The notes: a model not told the origin generated them from the sequence alone. Shown: positions 8,440 through 16,749, numbered from the stretch's first letter. The stretch: 64,000 bases of DNA from Pedomonas sp051304405 (GCF_051304405.1 NZ_JBPPGG010000002.1:62001-126000), one strand, 5' to 3'. Translations and numbers: made by a program.

Positions 8440-9702
8440 ATGCGTCGTGTCGTCGTGACCGGATTGGGCATGGTGACCCCGCTGGGTGGCAGCGTCGAGA
8501 CCACCTGGTCTAATCTGCTGGCGTCCAAGTCGGGTGCCGGTCCGATCACTATCTTCGATCCCGAAGGCTACGCCTGCCGCATCGCCTGCGAAGTAAAGCG
8601 CGGTGACGGCACCGGAATGACCTTCGACGCCAACAAGCGCGTGGATCACAAGATCCAGCGTCAGGTCGATCCCTTCATCGTCTACGGCATCGATGCCGCC
8701 GGACAGGCGCTGGAAGATGCCGGCCTGACCGACCTGGACGAGGCCACCAGCCTGCGCGCCGGCACGCTCATCGGCTCGGGCATCGGCGGCCTGCCGGGCA
8801 TCGAGAAGGAATCGGTCAACCTGTTCAAGAACGGCCCGCGCCGCGTGTCGCCGCACTTCGTCCACGGCCGGCTCATCAACCTGGTCTCCGGCCAGGTCTC
8901 CATCAAGTACGGCCTGCGCGGCCCGAACCACGCCGTGGTGACCGCCTGCTCCACCGGTGCCCACGCCATCGGTGACGCGGCCCGCCTCATCATGCTCGAT
9001 GACGCGGACATCATGGTGGCGGGCGGTGCGGAATCGGCCATCTGCCCGCTGGGCATCGCCGGCTTCGCCCAGGCGCGCGCCCTCTCCACCGCCTTCAACG
9101 ACGAACCCGAGCGGGCCTCCCGTCCCTACGACAAGGACCGCGACGGCTTCGTGATGGGCGAAGGCGCGGGCTGCGTCGTGCTGGAGGAATACGAGCACGC
9201 CAAGAAGCGCGGCGCCAAGATCTATGCCGAAATCGTCGGCTACGGCCTGACCGGCGACGCCTACCACGTCACGGCCCCGGCCGAGGACGGCTCGGGCGGC
9301 TACCGCTCCATGGAAATGGCCCTGCGCCGCGCCGGCATGAACCCGGAAGACATCGATTACATCAACGCCCACGGCACCTCGACGCCGCTGGGCGACGAGA
9401 TCGAGCTGGGCGCCGTGCGCCGCCTGTTCGGCAACGCCATCGGCAACGTGTCCATGTCGTCCACCAAGTCGGCCATCGGCCACCTGCTGGGCGCCGCAGG
9501 CGCGGTGGAGGCGATCTTCTCCATCCTCGCCATGCGCGACCAGATCGTGCCGCCCACCCTCAACCTCGACAACCCGTCGGAAGGGTGCCTGGGCGTCGAT
9601 CTGGTGCCGCACAAGGCCAAGGAGCGGAAGGTGAAGGCCGTCCTCTCCAACAGCTTCGGCTTCGGCGGCACCAACGCCACGGTCATCTTCAAGGCGGTCT
9701 GA
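8440..9702 (+). CDS. fabF: 3-oxoacyl-ACP synthase II FabF
   Basis: 420 residues, a full-length KAS II. Catalytic Cys170 lies in VVTACSTGAH, the first His in NAHGTSTPLGD and the second in AIGHLLGAAG. The C-terminal NSFGFGGTNA loop is present. It condenses malonyl-ACP with the growing acyl chain. AAGGAGG lies about nine bases before the ATG. It follows acpP across a terminator, so acpP and fabF may be only partly co-transcribed. Confidence 0.98.
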   Translation: MRRVVVTGLGMVTPLGGSVETTWSNLLASKSGAGPITIFDPEGYACRIACEVKRGDGTGMTFDANKRVDHKIQRQVDPFIVYGIDAAGQALEDAGLTDLDEATSLRAGTLIGSGIGGLPGIEKESVNLFKNGPRRVSPHFVHGRLINLVSGQVSIKYGLRGPNHAVVTACSTGAHAIGDAARLIMLDDADIMVAGGAESAICPLGIAGFAQARALSTAFNDEPERASRPYDKDRDGFVMGEGAGCVVLEEYEHAKKRGAKIYAEIVGYGLTGDAYHVTAPAEDGSGGYRSMEMALRRAGMNPEDIDYINAHGTSTPLGDEIELGAVRRLFGNAIGNVSMSSTKSAIGHLLGAAGAVEAIFSILAMRDQIVPPTLNLDNPSEGCLGVDLVPHKAKERKVKAVLSNSFGFGGTNATVIFKAV

Positions 9703-9729
9703 TCCCGCCAGATCACCGGAAACACGGGG

Positions 9730-9766
9730 AACGGGGCCAGTACCGGGTACTGGCCCCGTTTCGTTT
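9730..9766 (+). terminator. Terminator after fabF
   Basis: An almost perfect inverted repeat: AACGGGGCCAGTACC (9730-9744) with GGTACTGGCCCCGTT (9746-9760), followed by TCGTTT. One of the longest stems in the window. Confidence 0.85.
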
Positions 9767-9783
9767 GTGGTAAAGGGTCTCCC

Positions 9784-10776
9784 ATGGAATTCACCGCCAG
9801 GCAGAAGTGGGCCATCACCATCACAGCGTTGCTGCTCTGCGCCGCGCTCATGGCCGTGCTGTGGTTCGGCAACCTGTCCTACCAGTGGAAGGCCCCCGGA
9901 CCCTCGACCCAGGACACCGTGGTGCTGATCGAGGAAGGCGCCTCGCTCACCCGCGCCGCCCGCAGCCTGGAGGAAACCGGCGTCATCGCCGACGCCAAGG
10001 CCTTCCTGCACATGGCCCGCCTGTTCGGCGGCCACAAACCGATCAAGGCGGGCGAATACACCATGCCCGCCGGCGTCAGCCCGGCCGAGGCCCTGCGCCT
10101 GCTCCAGGAAGGGGCGGTGCTGCTGCGGCGCGTCACCATCGTCGAGGGCATGAGCGCCATCCAGGTCCACGAGCGGCTGATGGGCGAGGACCTGCTCACC
10201 GGCCCCGTTGACGTGCCGGAAGAAGGCACCGTGCTGCCGGATACCTACAGCTTCGTGCGCGGCGAAACCCGCCAGGCAGTGCTCGAGCGCATGCAGGCGG
10301 CCATGAAGCAGACCCTCGACGAACTGTGGGCCGCGCGCGACCCCGACCTGCCGTTCGCAAGCCCGCAGGAAGCCGTGATCCTCGCCTCCATCGTGGAGAA
10401 GGAAACCTCCCTCAAGCGGGAGATGCCCGAAGTCGCCGGCGTCTACATCAACCGCCTGAAACTCGGCATGAAGCTCCAGGCCGACCCCACCGTCATCTAC
10501 CCCATCACCCAGGGCAAGCCGCTGGGGCGGCGCATCCGCCTCTCCGAACTGAAGGCGGAAAACGCCTACAACACCTACGTCATCTCCGGCCTGCCCGCCG
10601 GACCCATCGCCAACCCGAGCCGCCTCGCGCTGGAGGCGGTGCTCAAACCCGCCAAAACCCGGAACCTCTACTTCGTCGCCGACGGCTCCGGCGGCCACCG
10701 CTTCGCCGAAACCCACGACCAGCACGTGCGCAACGTGCAGAACTGGCGACGCTTCCGGGCCCGGAACGGCATCTAG
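9784..10776 (+). CDS. mltG: Endolytic murein transglycosylase MltG
   Basis: 330 residues. A single N-terminal membrane helix (about residues 11-30) anchors a periplasmic YceG-like domain. The N-terminal half has the LysM-like region (GASLTRAARSLEETGVI, IKAGEYTMPAG). The catalytic glutamate lies in ASIVEKETS near residue 205, followed by LQADPTVIYPI and NTYVISGLPAGPIANPS. MltG cleaves nascent glycan strands and sets their length. In many proteobacteria it follows the fab cluster, as here. Confidence 0.95.
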   Translation: MEFTARQKWAITITALLLCAALMAVLWFGNLSYQWKAPGPSTQDTVVLIEEGASLTRAARSLEETGVIADAKAFLHMARLFGGHKPIKAGEYTMPAGVSPAEALRLLQEGAVLLRRVTIVEGMSAIQVHERLMGEDLLTGPVDVPEEGTVLPDTYSFVRGETRQAVLERMQAAMKQTLDELWAARDPDLPFASPQEAVILASIVEKETSLKREMPEVAGVYINRLKLGMKLQADPTVIYPITQGKPLGRRIRLSELKAENAYNTYVISGLPAGPIANPSRLALEAVLKPAKTRNLYFVADGSGGHRFAETHDQHVRNVQNWRRFRARNGI

Positions 10777-10795
10777 TCACACCCCGGGCCAAAGC

Positions 10796-11080
10796 GTGAA
10801 ACGCTCCGTCACCATCGCCGGACACCGCACCAGCCTCAGCCTGGAGCCGGAGTTCTGGACCCTGCTCCAGGCCGCCGCCGAGGAAGACGGCACCCCCCTC
10901 AGCCAGCTCGTCGCCCGCATCGACGAAGCCCGAACCACCAACCTCTCCAGCGCCATCCGCGTCTGGCTGCTGAACCGCCTGCTGGCAAAACTGGACGCCG
11001 CCTCGGGAGCGGGGGGGATTGCTGAGGGGCTTTCAGGGAAGCTCTCGGGAGAGTTTTCAGGAGAGTTGTCAGGAGATTAG
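10796..11080 (+). CDS. Ribbon-helix-helix domain protein with Leu-Ser-Gly repeat tail
   Basis: 94 residues from a GTG 19 bp after mltG. Residues 1-~60 match the short RHH-type domain seen in alphaproteobacteria (KRSVTIAGHRTSLSLEPEFW, LSQLVARIDEARTTNLSSAI, then RVWLLNRL). This suggests DNA binding, though the domain is also called arylsulfate-sulfotransferase-like in databases. The tail is a four-residue repeat, GLSG-KLSG-EFSG-ELSG-D, encoded by imperfect 12-bp units at about 11027-11077. The gene ends at the edge of the repeat-rich gap. Target unknown. Confidence 0.8.
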   Translation: MKRSVTIAGHRTSLSLEPEFWTLLQAAAEEDGTPLSQLVARIDEARTTNLSSAIRVWLLNRLLAKLDAASGAGGIAEGLSGKLSGEFSGELSGD

Positions 11081-11083
11081 GGG

Positions 11084-11106
11084 AAAGGGGGTCTTGGACC
11101 CCCTTT
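11084..11106. repeat. Hairpin repeat, type B, copy 1
   Basis: Perfect 10-bp stem AAAGGGGGTC/GACCCCCTTT with a 3-nt loop, just after the RHH gene. Its inner flank carries CCGCACCCGGTC (11131-11142), the reverse complement of the motif beside copy 2. It may also act as a terminator. Belongs to the family described under Findings. Confidence 0.8.
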
Positions 11107-11172
11107 CGATCCCCCTTGACGTTTTCAGGGCCGCACCCGGTCTTGCCGGTGTGCATCCACGGCCACGTGAGG

Positions 11173-11381
11173 GCATGACAGGCTTGAACGGGTCGTACCC
11201 GGTCATGCGGGCGTGCGAAACTGCCGGGAGCCGCAAGGGCTCCTTGGACGCCTTCAAATGGCCGGGAGAGGCCTCCACGAGGCATCAGGACGGCATGACA
11301 GCGATGAATGGGCCGTGCCCGGCCATGCGGTCGTGTGCTCCTGTGGAACGCCGCTGGCGCTCCTTAAAAAATCATTCAAGG
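11173..11381. repeat. Two imperfect ~90-bp direct repeats, 120-bp period
   Basis: Units starting GCATGACAG at 11173 and 11293 share roughly two thirds of their positions, including CATGCGG and GCTCCTT blocks; many differences are transitions. A weaker third unit is recognisable at about 11127-11160. They fill the centre of a 517-bp gap between the RHH gene and purK that contains no credible gene. Confidence 0.65.
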
Positions 11382-11497
11382 CGAGGTGTGGCAGGGAAAG
11401 AGGGGCGCGACGGGAGAGCTTGGTGCGGCCAGTTCAAAGCGGTCTCCTCATGGATGCGCCCCCCTGGATGCGCCCCCCTGTGGATGCGCTTCCAGGA

Positions 11498-11552
11498 GAC
11501 CGGGTGCGGTCCGAAAAACGAATGGGAGGTTGCCAAGAGGGGCAAGCCCCTC
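11498..11552. repeat. Hairpin repeat, type B, copy 2, with conserved flank
   Basis: GACCGGGTGCGGTCCGA (11498-11514) is followed by GGGAGGTTGCC and a GAGGGGC/GCCCCTC hairpin (11537-11552). The same order of parts occurs at 45132-45186. It lies just downstream of purK on the minus strand and may help end that transcript. Confidence 0.75.
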
Positions 11553-11597
11553 CTGCAAACAAAACAATCCCCCCAAAAAAACCTTCGGATAAGACCC

Positions 11598-12665
11598 CTA
11601 GTCCCGCACCACCCGGGTGGTGTGGCCCATCTTGCGGCCCGGGCGGGCTTCCCGTTTGCCGTAGAGGTGGACATGGAGGGTCGGGTCGGCGAGCAGGGTT
11701 TGCCAGTGGTTGGCGTCTTCGCCGATGAGGTTGCGCATTTCGACCCGGCCGAGCGGGTCGGTGGCGCCGAGCGGCAGGCCGCAGATGGCGCGCACGTGGT
11801 TTTCGAACTGGGAGGTGACGGCGCCTTCGATGGTCCAGTGGCCCGAGTTGTGGACGCGCGGGGCCATTTCGTTGAACAGCACCGTGTCGCCCACCACGAA
11901 CAGTTCGATGGCGAGGACGCCCACGTAGTCGAGGGCGGTGGCGATCTTCTCCGCGGTGGCAACGGCGCTGGCGGCGAGTTGTTCGCTGAAGGGCGCGGGC
12001 ACGCGGGAGATGTCGAGGATGCCGTTCTTGTGGACGTTGTGCACCGGCCCGTAGTGGACCATGCGTCCGTCCTGGCCGCGGGCGACCAGCACGGAGACCT
12101 CACCGTCGAACGCGACCATGGCTTCGAGGATGGCGGGTTTGCGGCCGATGGTGTCCCATGCGGCGGCGGCGTCGGCGGGGGTGGCCAGGCGGGCCTGGCC
12201 CTTGCCGTCGTAGCCGAAGCGGCGGGTCTTGAGGATGGCGGGCGTGCCGATTTCGGCGATGGCGGCTTCCAGCTCCTCCAGCGTCGAGACGGCGCGGAAG
12301 GCGGGCACGCCGAGGCCGAGGTCCCGGACGAAGCTTTTCTCGGTGATGCGGTCCTGCGCCACTTCCAGCGCCCGGGCATTGGGCGCGAGCGGGGCGTGCT
12401 CGGAGAGCAGCCGGGCCGTGGCGGCGGGGACGTTTTCGAACTCGTAGGTGACGATGTCCACGTCCTTGACGAAGGCGCGCAGGGCGTCCTCGTCCTCGAA
12501 CGCGCCGTTGACGGTCTTGGCCGCCACGTGGGAGGCGGGGCCGTCGATTTCGGGGCAGAAGATGTGGCAGCGGTAGCCGAGCCGGGCGGCGGCCTGCGCG
12601 ATCATGCGCCCAAGCTGCCCTCCGCCCAGAATGCCGATGGTGGAGCCGGGAGGAAGAACGGTCAT
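11598..12665 (-). CDS. purK: N5-carboxyaminoimidazole ribonucleotide synthetase PurK
   Basis: 355 residues. The N-terminal Rossmann motif is GSTIGILGGGQLGRMIAQAA. The central ATP-grasp domain has ILKTRRFGYDGKGQ, VSVLVARG and the metal-binding segment LFNEMAPRVHNSGHWT. PurK converts AIR plus bicarbonate and ATP to N5-CAIR, the substrate of PurE. Its ATG overlaps the purE stop by four bases (ATGA), so the pair is translationally coupled. Confidence 0.97.
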   Translation of the reverse strand: MTVLPPGSTIGILGGGQLGRMIAQAAARLGYRCHIFCPEIDGPASHVAAKTVNGAFEDEDALRAFVKDVDIVTYEFENVPAATARLLSEHAPLAPNARALEVAQDRITEKSFVRDLGLGVPAFRAVSTLEELEAAIAEIGTPAILKTRRFGYDGKGQARLATPADAAAAWDTIGRKPAILEAMVAFDGEVSVLVARGQDGRMVHYGPVHNVHKNGILDISRVPAPFSEQLAASAVATAEKIATALDYVGVLAIELFVVGDTVLFNEMAPRVHNSGHWTIEGAVTSQFENHVRAICGLPLGATDPLGRVEMRNLIGEDANHWQTLLADPTLHVHLYGKREARPGRKMGHTTRVVRD

Positions 12666-13150
12666 TGCGGTTGCTCGGCCACTCCGTTGGTCTGGGCCTC
12701 GCGCCAGGCAGTCAGGCGAGCATCCAGTTCAGGGTCGTTGAGCGCCAGGATGGAGGCGGCGAGCAGCGCGGCGTTGATGGCGCCGGCCTTGCCGATGGCG
12801 AGGGTGCCGACGGGCACGCCGCCCGGCATCTGGACGATGGACAGGAGGCTGTCCATGCCCTTCAGCGCCTGCGACTCCACAGGCACGCCGAGCACGGGCA
12901 GGGTGGTCATGCTGGCGGTCATGCCCGGCAGGTGTGCCGCGCCGCCCGCGCCCGCAATGATGACCTTCAGGCCCCGCGCCTTGGCGCCCTTGGCGTATTC
13001 GTAGAGGCGGTCCGGCGTGCGATGCGCCGAGACGATGCGCTGCTCGAAGGGAACCCCCAGCTCCTGGAGCACGCGAGCGCCATGCTCCATCGTCGACCAG
13101 TCCGACTGGCTGCCCATGATGATACCGACAAGCGGTGAAGACGCGTTCAT
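12662..13150 (-). CDS. purE: N5-CAIR mutase PurE
   Basis: 162 residues, typical for class I PurE. The ATG at 13150 follows GGAAG and gives MNASSPLVGIIMGSQSDW, the family start. The frame is open upstream but unrelated. SQSDW, SAHRTPDR and AGGAAHLPGM form the active site that moves the carboxyl group from N5-CAIR to give CAIR. Forms an overlapping operon with purK. A good sigma-70-like promoter is placed at 13185-13212. Confidence 0.97.
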   Translation of the reverse strand: MNASSPLVGIIMGSQSDWSTMEHGARVLQELGVPFEQRIVSAHRTPDRLYEYAKGAKARGLKVIIAGAGGAAHLPGMTASMTTLPVLGVPVESQALKGMDSLLSIVQMPGGVPVGTLAIGKAGAINAALLAASILALNDPELDARLTAWREAQTNGVAEQPQ

Positions 13151-13184
13151 TGAAACTTCCGAACCCAGCGCTTGGAAAGCGCGC

Positions 13185-13212
13185 ACTATAACGATGGTCT
13201 CGCCTGAGGCAA
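13185..13212 (-). promoter_or_regulatory. Predicted sigma-70-type promoter of purEK
   Basis: On the minus strand, TTGCCT (13212-13207), a 16-bp spacer, then TATAGT (13190-13185), about 35 bp before the purE start. The 5' leader contains a small inverted repeat GCGCTT-TCC-AAGCGC. Confidence 0.55.
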
Positions 13213-13347
13213 TCGTCAGCGCGGCTTTTTGATCCCGGCCGCGCGATTCCGGGGGCGAAGAACCGTTGCGGACAGCCAACGTCTTGGCAAGGCCACAATT
13301 TTGGGCTTTTCTATAGCAAGAGTCGACGTGGGCGAAAGACCACCAAC

Positions 13348-14082
13348 ATGAAGATCCTGAGTACAGGTCGTGCGGGACCGGGCGGGGTAAGCTCTGCGAT
13401 GCAGACATCCGGCACAAGCATGGCCCGCGCGGCGTCGGTGGAGACGGCCGCGCCGGTGGATCGCGTCGCCCAGATCGTGATGGCGATTCCTCCGCAGGAG
13501 ATGACCGAGAAGGTCCGCGAGACCATCTCGGCCCTGATTCAGGAGGTGGACCACCTGCGGCGGCAGATCGAGCTGAAGGACGCCCGCATTCAGGAGCTAG
13601 AGAAGCTGGCCGATACGGACCCGCTGCTGCCGGTGGCGAATCGGCGCGCCTTCGTGCGCGAGCTGGACCGGGCGATCAGCTACACCGAGCGCTACAACGT
13701 GCCCGCCTCGCTGCTGTTCTTCGATATGGACCGGCTGAAGGAGATCAACGACACCTTCGGCCATTCCGCCGGGGACAAGGCGTTGCTGCATCTGGCGGAC
13801 CTGCTGAAGCGCAACGTGCGCGCCTCCGACGTGGTGGGGCGGCTGGGCGGCGACGAGCTGGCGGTGATCCTGACCCATGCGGACGAAGCCCAGGCCCGCA
13901 TGAAGGCGGAGAGCCTGGCCCGCATCATCGGAGACACCCCGCTGATGCTGGACGGCCAGCCGATCTGCGTGCGCGCGTCGGTGGGCGTGTGCACCTTCCG
14001 GCCGGGCCAGACGCCGGAGGAGATGCTCCAGCAGGCGGACGAGGCCATGTATCGCCAGAAGACGGTGGCCCGCACCGGCTGA
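13348..14082 (+). CDS. Diguanylate cyclase with GGDEL active site
   Basis: 244 residues, cytoplasmic. Residues 1-50 are low in structure and 51-90 form a coiled-coil stalk (EKVRETISALIQEVDHLRRQ). The GGDEF domain spans ~85-240 (DPLLPVANRRAF, LLFFDMDRLKEINDTFGH, SVGVCTF). The signature is GGDEL (167-171); Leu replaces Phe at a position not used in catalysis. An allosteric I-site RxxD (RASD, 158-161) is exactly five residues upstream. This supports an active, product-inhibited cyclase making c-di-GMP. Divergent from purE, convergent with atpF. Confidence 0.9.
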   Translation: MKILSTGRAGPGGVSSAMQTSGTSMARAASVETAAPVDRVAQIVMAIPPQEMTEKVRETISALIQEVDHLRRQIELKDARIQELEKLADTDPLLPVANRRAFVRELDRAISYTERYNVPASLLFFDMDRLKEINDTFGHSAGDKALLHLADLLKRNVRASDVVGRLGGDELAVILTHADEAQARMKAESLARIIGDTPLMLDGQPICVRASVGVCTFRPGQTPEEMLQQADEAMYRQKTVARTG

Positions 14083-14115
14083 GGCGGGCAGGGACGGGGT
14101 TGTTTCAGCAACACC

Positions 14116-14160
14116 GGATACGCAAAGGCCGGATACGCAAAGGCTGGATACGAAAAAGGC
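14116..14160. repeat. Three tandem 15-bp repeats
   Basis: GGATACGCAAAGGC(C/T) occurs at 14116-14130 and 14131-14145, and as GGATACGAAAAAGGC at 14146-14160. The last copy supplies the left edge of the terminator that follows. Confidence 0.8.
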
Positions 14161-14184
14161 CGCTCCCGAAGGAGCGGCCTTTTT
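14153..14184. terminator. Bidirectional terminator between the cyclase gene and atpF
   Basis: AAAAAGGCCGCTCC (14153-14166) and GGAGCGGCCTTTTT (14171-14184) form a perfect stem around CGAA. A-tract and T-tract on the two sides let it work on both strands between convergent genes. Confidence 0.92.
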
Positions 14185-14206
14185 CGCGTTCCGTGGGTCC
14201 GCGCCC

Positions 14207-14815
14207 TTAGTGCAGGCGGCGGTCCAGGTCGCCGATCGATTCGTCGACGATCTGCTTGCGCTTCTCGTCGGAGAGCTTCTCGGCGATGAGCCGCTTGGCC
14301 GCAGCCGAACCGGCGCGAATCGCGGCATCGCGGATCTCTTCGATGGCCGTGCGCTCGGCGACGGCGATCTTGTTCTCCGCAGCCGCGCGGCGACGGTCGG
14401 TCAGGGCCTCGAGGTCCTGACGGGCCGCAGCGATCATGGCATCCGCCTCGGTCTTGGCCGCCGCCACGATCTCGGCAGCGGTGCGCTCGGCTTCAGCCAG
14501 CTTGGCCTGGTATTCGTTCTTCAGCGCCTCGGCTTCGGCGCGCAGGCTTGCGGCCTGGTCGAGCTGAGCCTTGATGCTGTCGATACGGGCGTCGAGCGCC
14601 TTGGCGATCGCCGCCGGCACCTTCAGGTACAGAAGGATGCCAACGAAGATCAGGGTGCTGACGGCGACCCAGCCCTTGGAGTCCAGCCCCAGGAAGGCGG
14701 GGTGGGCTTCGGAGTGGGCGTCGTGAACGGCATCGGCAACCGGCGCGGCAGCGTCGGCTACAGCAGCGGCGCCGTCAACGACGGCAGCGCTGAGGAGGGT
14801 GAGCGTGGTCGACAT
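14207..14815 (-). CDS. atpF: F0 ATP synthase subunit b
   Basis: 202 residues. After an Ala-rich N-terminus there is one membrane helix (about residues 48-66, GWVAVSTLIFVGILLYLKV) and then a long charged helix to the end, as expected for the stator b subunit. It is 10 bp downstream of the b' gene, and the two form a heterodimeric stalk as in other alphaproteobacteria. Last gene of the F0 operon, ended by the bidirectional terminator. Confidence 0.93.
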   Translation of the reverse strand: MSTTLTLLSAAVVDGAAAVADAAAPVADAVHDAHSEAHPAFLGLDSKGWVAVSTLIFVGILLYLKVPAAIAKALDARIDSIKAQLDQAASLRAEAEALKNEYQAKLAEAERTAAEIVAAAKTEADAMIAAARQDLEALTDRRRAAAENKIAVAERTAIEEIRDAAIRAGSAAAKRLIAEKLSDEKRKQIVDESIGDLDRRLH

Positions 14816-14825
14816 GCGTTCCTCC

Positions 14826-15308
14826 TTATGCCTTCACCGAAGCGACGGCCTGAACCGCCTCTTCCGCGCCGACAGTGACGCCGGTCAGCTTCTCGACGAT
14901 CGTTGCAGCCGCCTCGGCGGCGACGGCATCGATCTGGGCCAGGCTCTGGGCCCGGGCATCCTGAATCCGCTTCTCGGCGGCCGCAAGGCGGGTGGTCAGC
15001 TCCGCGTCAAGGGCGGCCAGCTTCGCCGAGGTTTCGGCGGTGATGGCGTCCTTGGCGGCCGAGAGAACCTTGTGCGCCTCGGCCCGGGCCTTGGCCAGGG
15101 CTTCGTCGCGGGTCGACCCGGCAGCGGCGGCGGCTTCACGGGCTGCTTCCGCTGCGGCGAGCTCAGCCGTGATGTGCGCCTCGCGGCTTTCGATGACCTG
15201 TGCCACCTTCGGCAAGGAGGACCGTGCCACCACGAAGTACAGCACGGCAAAGACCAGCGCGAGCCAGACAATTTGCGATGCGAAGGTGGAAATATCTAAT
15301 TGAGGCAT
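14826..15308 (-). CDS. atpG: F0 ATP synthase subunit b'
   Basis: 160 residues from the ATG at 15308, which gives MPQLDISTFASQIVWLALVF, the usual b' start. The frame is open 20 residues further but without homology. One membrane helix (about 8-28) is followed by a long Ala/Glu-rich coiled coil. Two different b-type genes side by side (b' then b) are typical of alphaproteobacteria and photosynthetic organisms. The symbol atpG or atpF2 is used for b' in different genomes. Confidence 0.92.
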   Translation of the reverse strand: MPQLDISTFASQIVWLALVFAVLYFVVARSSLPKVAQVIESREAHITAELAAAEAAREAAAAAGSTRDEALAKARAEAHKVLSAAKDAITAETSAKLAALDAELTTRLAAAEKRIQDARAQSLAQIDAVAAEAAATIVEKLTGVTVGAEEAVQAVASVKA

Positions 15309-15391
15309 GGCGGTCCCGTCAGTGTCCCGACGATACAAAGCGTCCCGGCATGAAGCCGGGACGCACATTCAGACTGGTGTGCTGCTGTCGA

Positions 15392-15619
15392 TTAGACAGC
15401 AAACAGGAGCAGCAGCGCAACCAGGAAGGCGAAGATGCCCAGAGCTTCCGTCACGGCGAAGCCGAAGAACAGACGCGGAGCCAGCTTGCCTTCAGCAGAC
15501 GGGTTACGCAGAGCGGCGCTCAGGAAGCTGCTGAAGATGTTGCCGACGCCCATGGCAGCAAGGCCGACGCCGATCGCCGCAATGCCGGCGCCGATGTACT
15601 TGGCAGCTACAGGATCCAT
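15392..15619 (-). CDS. atpE: F0 ATP synthase subunit c
   Basis: 75 residues forming two membrane helices around the polar loop RNPSAEGK. The ion-binding carboxylate is the Glu of AVTEALGIF in the second helix. The Gln and Ser/Thr pattern of Na+-type c subunits is absent, which points to proton coupling. The protein forms the rotor ring. It lies between atpB and the b' gene. Confidence 0.97.
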   Translation of the reverse strand: MDPVAAKYIGAGIAAIGVGLAAMGVGNIFSSFLSAALRNPSAEGKLAPRLFFGFAVTEALGIFAFLVALLLLFAV

Positions 15620-15668
15620 TGGAGTTATCCTTTCTCTCGTATGGCAAGGTGGTGAGTTGGGATGAGGA

Positions 15669-16415
15669 TTAGTGCAGGTTGACGGCGTCGTTAAGATAGA
15701 TCGACGTCAACAGCGCGAAGACGTAGGCCTGGATGACCGCCACCAGCAGCTCGAGAGCCGTGAGGGCGACATTCATCGCCAGCGGCAGGACAGACATGGC
15801 GCTGAGCGCGCCGCCGGCCAGGCCGAGGCTGATGACGAAACCGGCGAACACCTTCAGAAGAACGTGACCGGCGGTCATGTTGGCGAAAAGACGGATGGAC
15901 AGGGTCAGCGGGCGCGACAGGAACGAGATGACCTCGATCGGCACCAGCAGGAAGATGTTCATCCACGCCGGGCTGCCCTTTAGCCAGAACAGCGAGAAGA
16001 AGTGCAGGCCGTGCTTGGCGATGCCAATGGCGATGACCATCAGGAACACCAGCGCAGCCAGGGTCGCGGTGACGGCGATGTGGCTGGTGGTGGTGAAGGA
16101 GTAGGGCAGCATGCCCAGGACATTGGCGGCCAGCACGAACATGAACAGCGAGAACAGGAAGGGGATGTACTGCTTGCCCTTCGACCCGATGTTCGATTGC
16201 GCCAGATCCGCCACAAAGGCGTAGATGCTCTCGACGGCAGCCTGCCAACGGCCCGGCACGACTGAGGCGCGGCGCATGCCGCCCACCATGAAGATCCAGA
16301 TCGCCGCCAGCGCCAACACCATCCACAGGGAGGAGTTGGTGAAGGACACGTCCAAACCACCCAGGGTCAACGGCTTGATCGGTACGATTTCAAATTGTTC
16401 GAGCGGACTAGCCAC
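15669..16415 (-). CDS. atpB: F0 ATP synthase subunit a
   Basis: 248 residues with five to six membrane helices. The essential arginine is in RPLTLSIRLFANMTAGH, and the last helix has VIQAYVFALLTSIYL. Subunit a forms the proton half-channels next to the c ring. It follows atpI by 13 bp and precedes atpE by 49 bp. Confidence 0.97.
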   Translation of the reverse strand: MASPLEQFEIVPIKPLTLGGLDVSFTNSSLWMVLALAAIWIFMVGGMRRASVVPGRWQAAVESIYAFVADLAQSNIGSKGKQYIPFLFSLFMFVLAANVLGMLPYSFTTTSHIAVTATLAALVFLMVIAIGIAKHGLHFFSLFWLKGSPAWMNIFLLVPIEVISFLSRPLTLSIRLFANMTAGHVLLKVFAGFVISLGLAGGALSAMSVLPLAMNVALTALELLVAVIQAYVFALLTSIYLNDAVNLH

Positions 16416-16428
16416 CTGACGTGCCCCA

Positions 16429-16749
16429 TTATTTCGCGTCTGAACTGTTCTCGTCCGTCTGGCTCATTTCCATCGAGGCTCGCTGAACATTGCGAAACCC
16501 CGCTGCAACCCCAAACAGGAAGAACAGGATTAACAACCACGGGCTGGTTCCGAACCAGCGGTCGAGCAGCCAGCCCATGCCTGCGCCGACCAGAACAGCA
16601 GCCACCAGCTCAACCCCCATGCGGAGGCCATAGCTCATGGCCTTTTTGCTTTGGGAACCTTCCGCGCGGCTGTCATCTTGACCGGTCCTCGCCTGTTTCA
16701 GGCGTGCCGATAAGGAGTCCAGCCGAGCCTTGTCCGGGTCTTCACCCAT
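16429..16749 (-). CDS. atpI: AtpI-type ATP synthase assembly protein
   Basis: 106 residues from the ATG at 16749 (MGEDPDKARLDSL), which has GAGG five bases upstream. The frame continues upstream without homology. A charged N-terminal helix precedes two membrane segments (MGVELVAAVLVGAGMGWLLD and PWLLILFFLFGVAAGFRNV). This is the AtpI/AtpZ-like protein that heads F0 operons and helps c-ring assembly. First gene of the operon. Confidence 0.9.
   Translation of the reverse strand: MGEDPDKARLDSLSARLKQARTGQDDSRAEGSQSKKAMSYGLRMGVELVAAVLVGAGMGWLLDRWFGTSPWLLILFFLFGVAAGFRNVQRASMEMSQTDENSSDAK

Noticed and set aside
7969..10725. A 918-codon open frame antisense to acpP, fabF and mltG
   Set aside because: It crosses three clear genes and their terminators. 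Its composition (Gly, Val, His, Asp, Gln-rich) is the usual antisense shadow of high-GC genes.
13311..13330. A GANTC site between purE and the diguanylate cyclase gene
   Set aside because: Single sites are expected by chance every ~300 bp, so it is not evidence of CcrM control.
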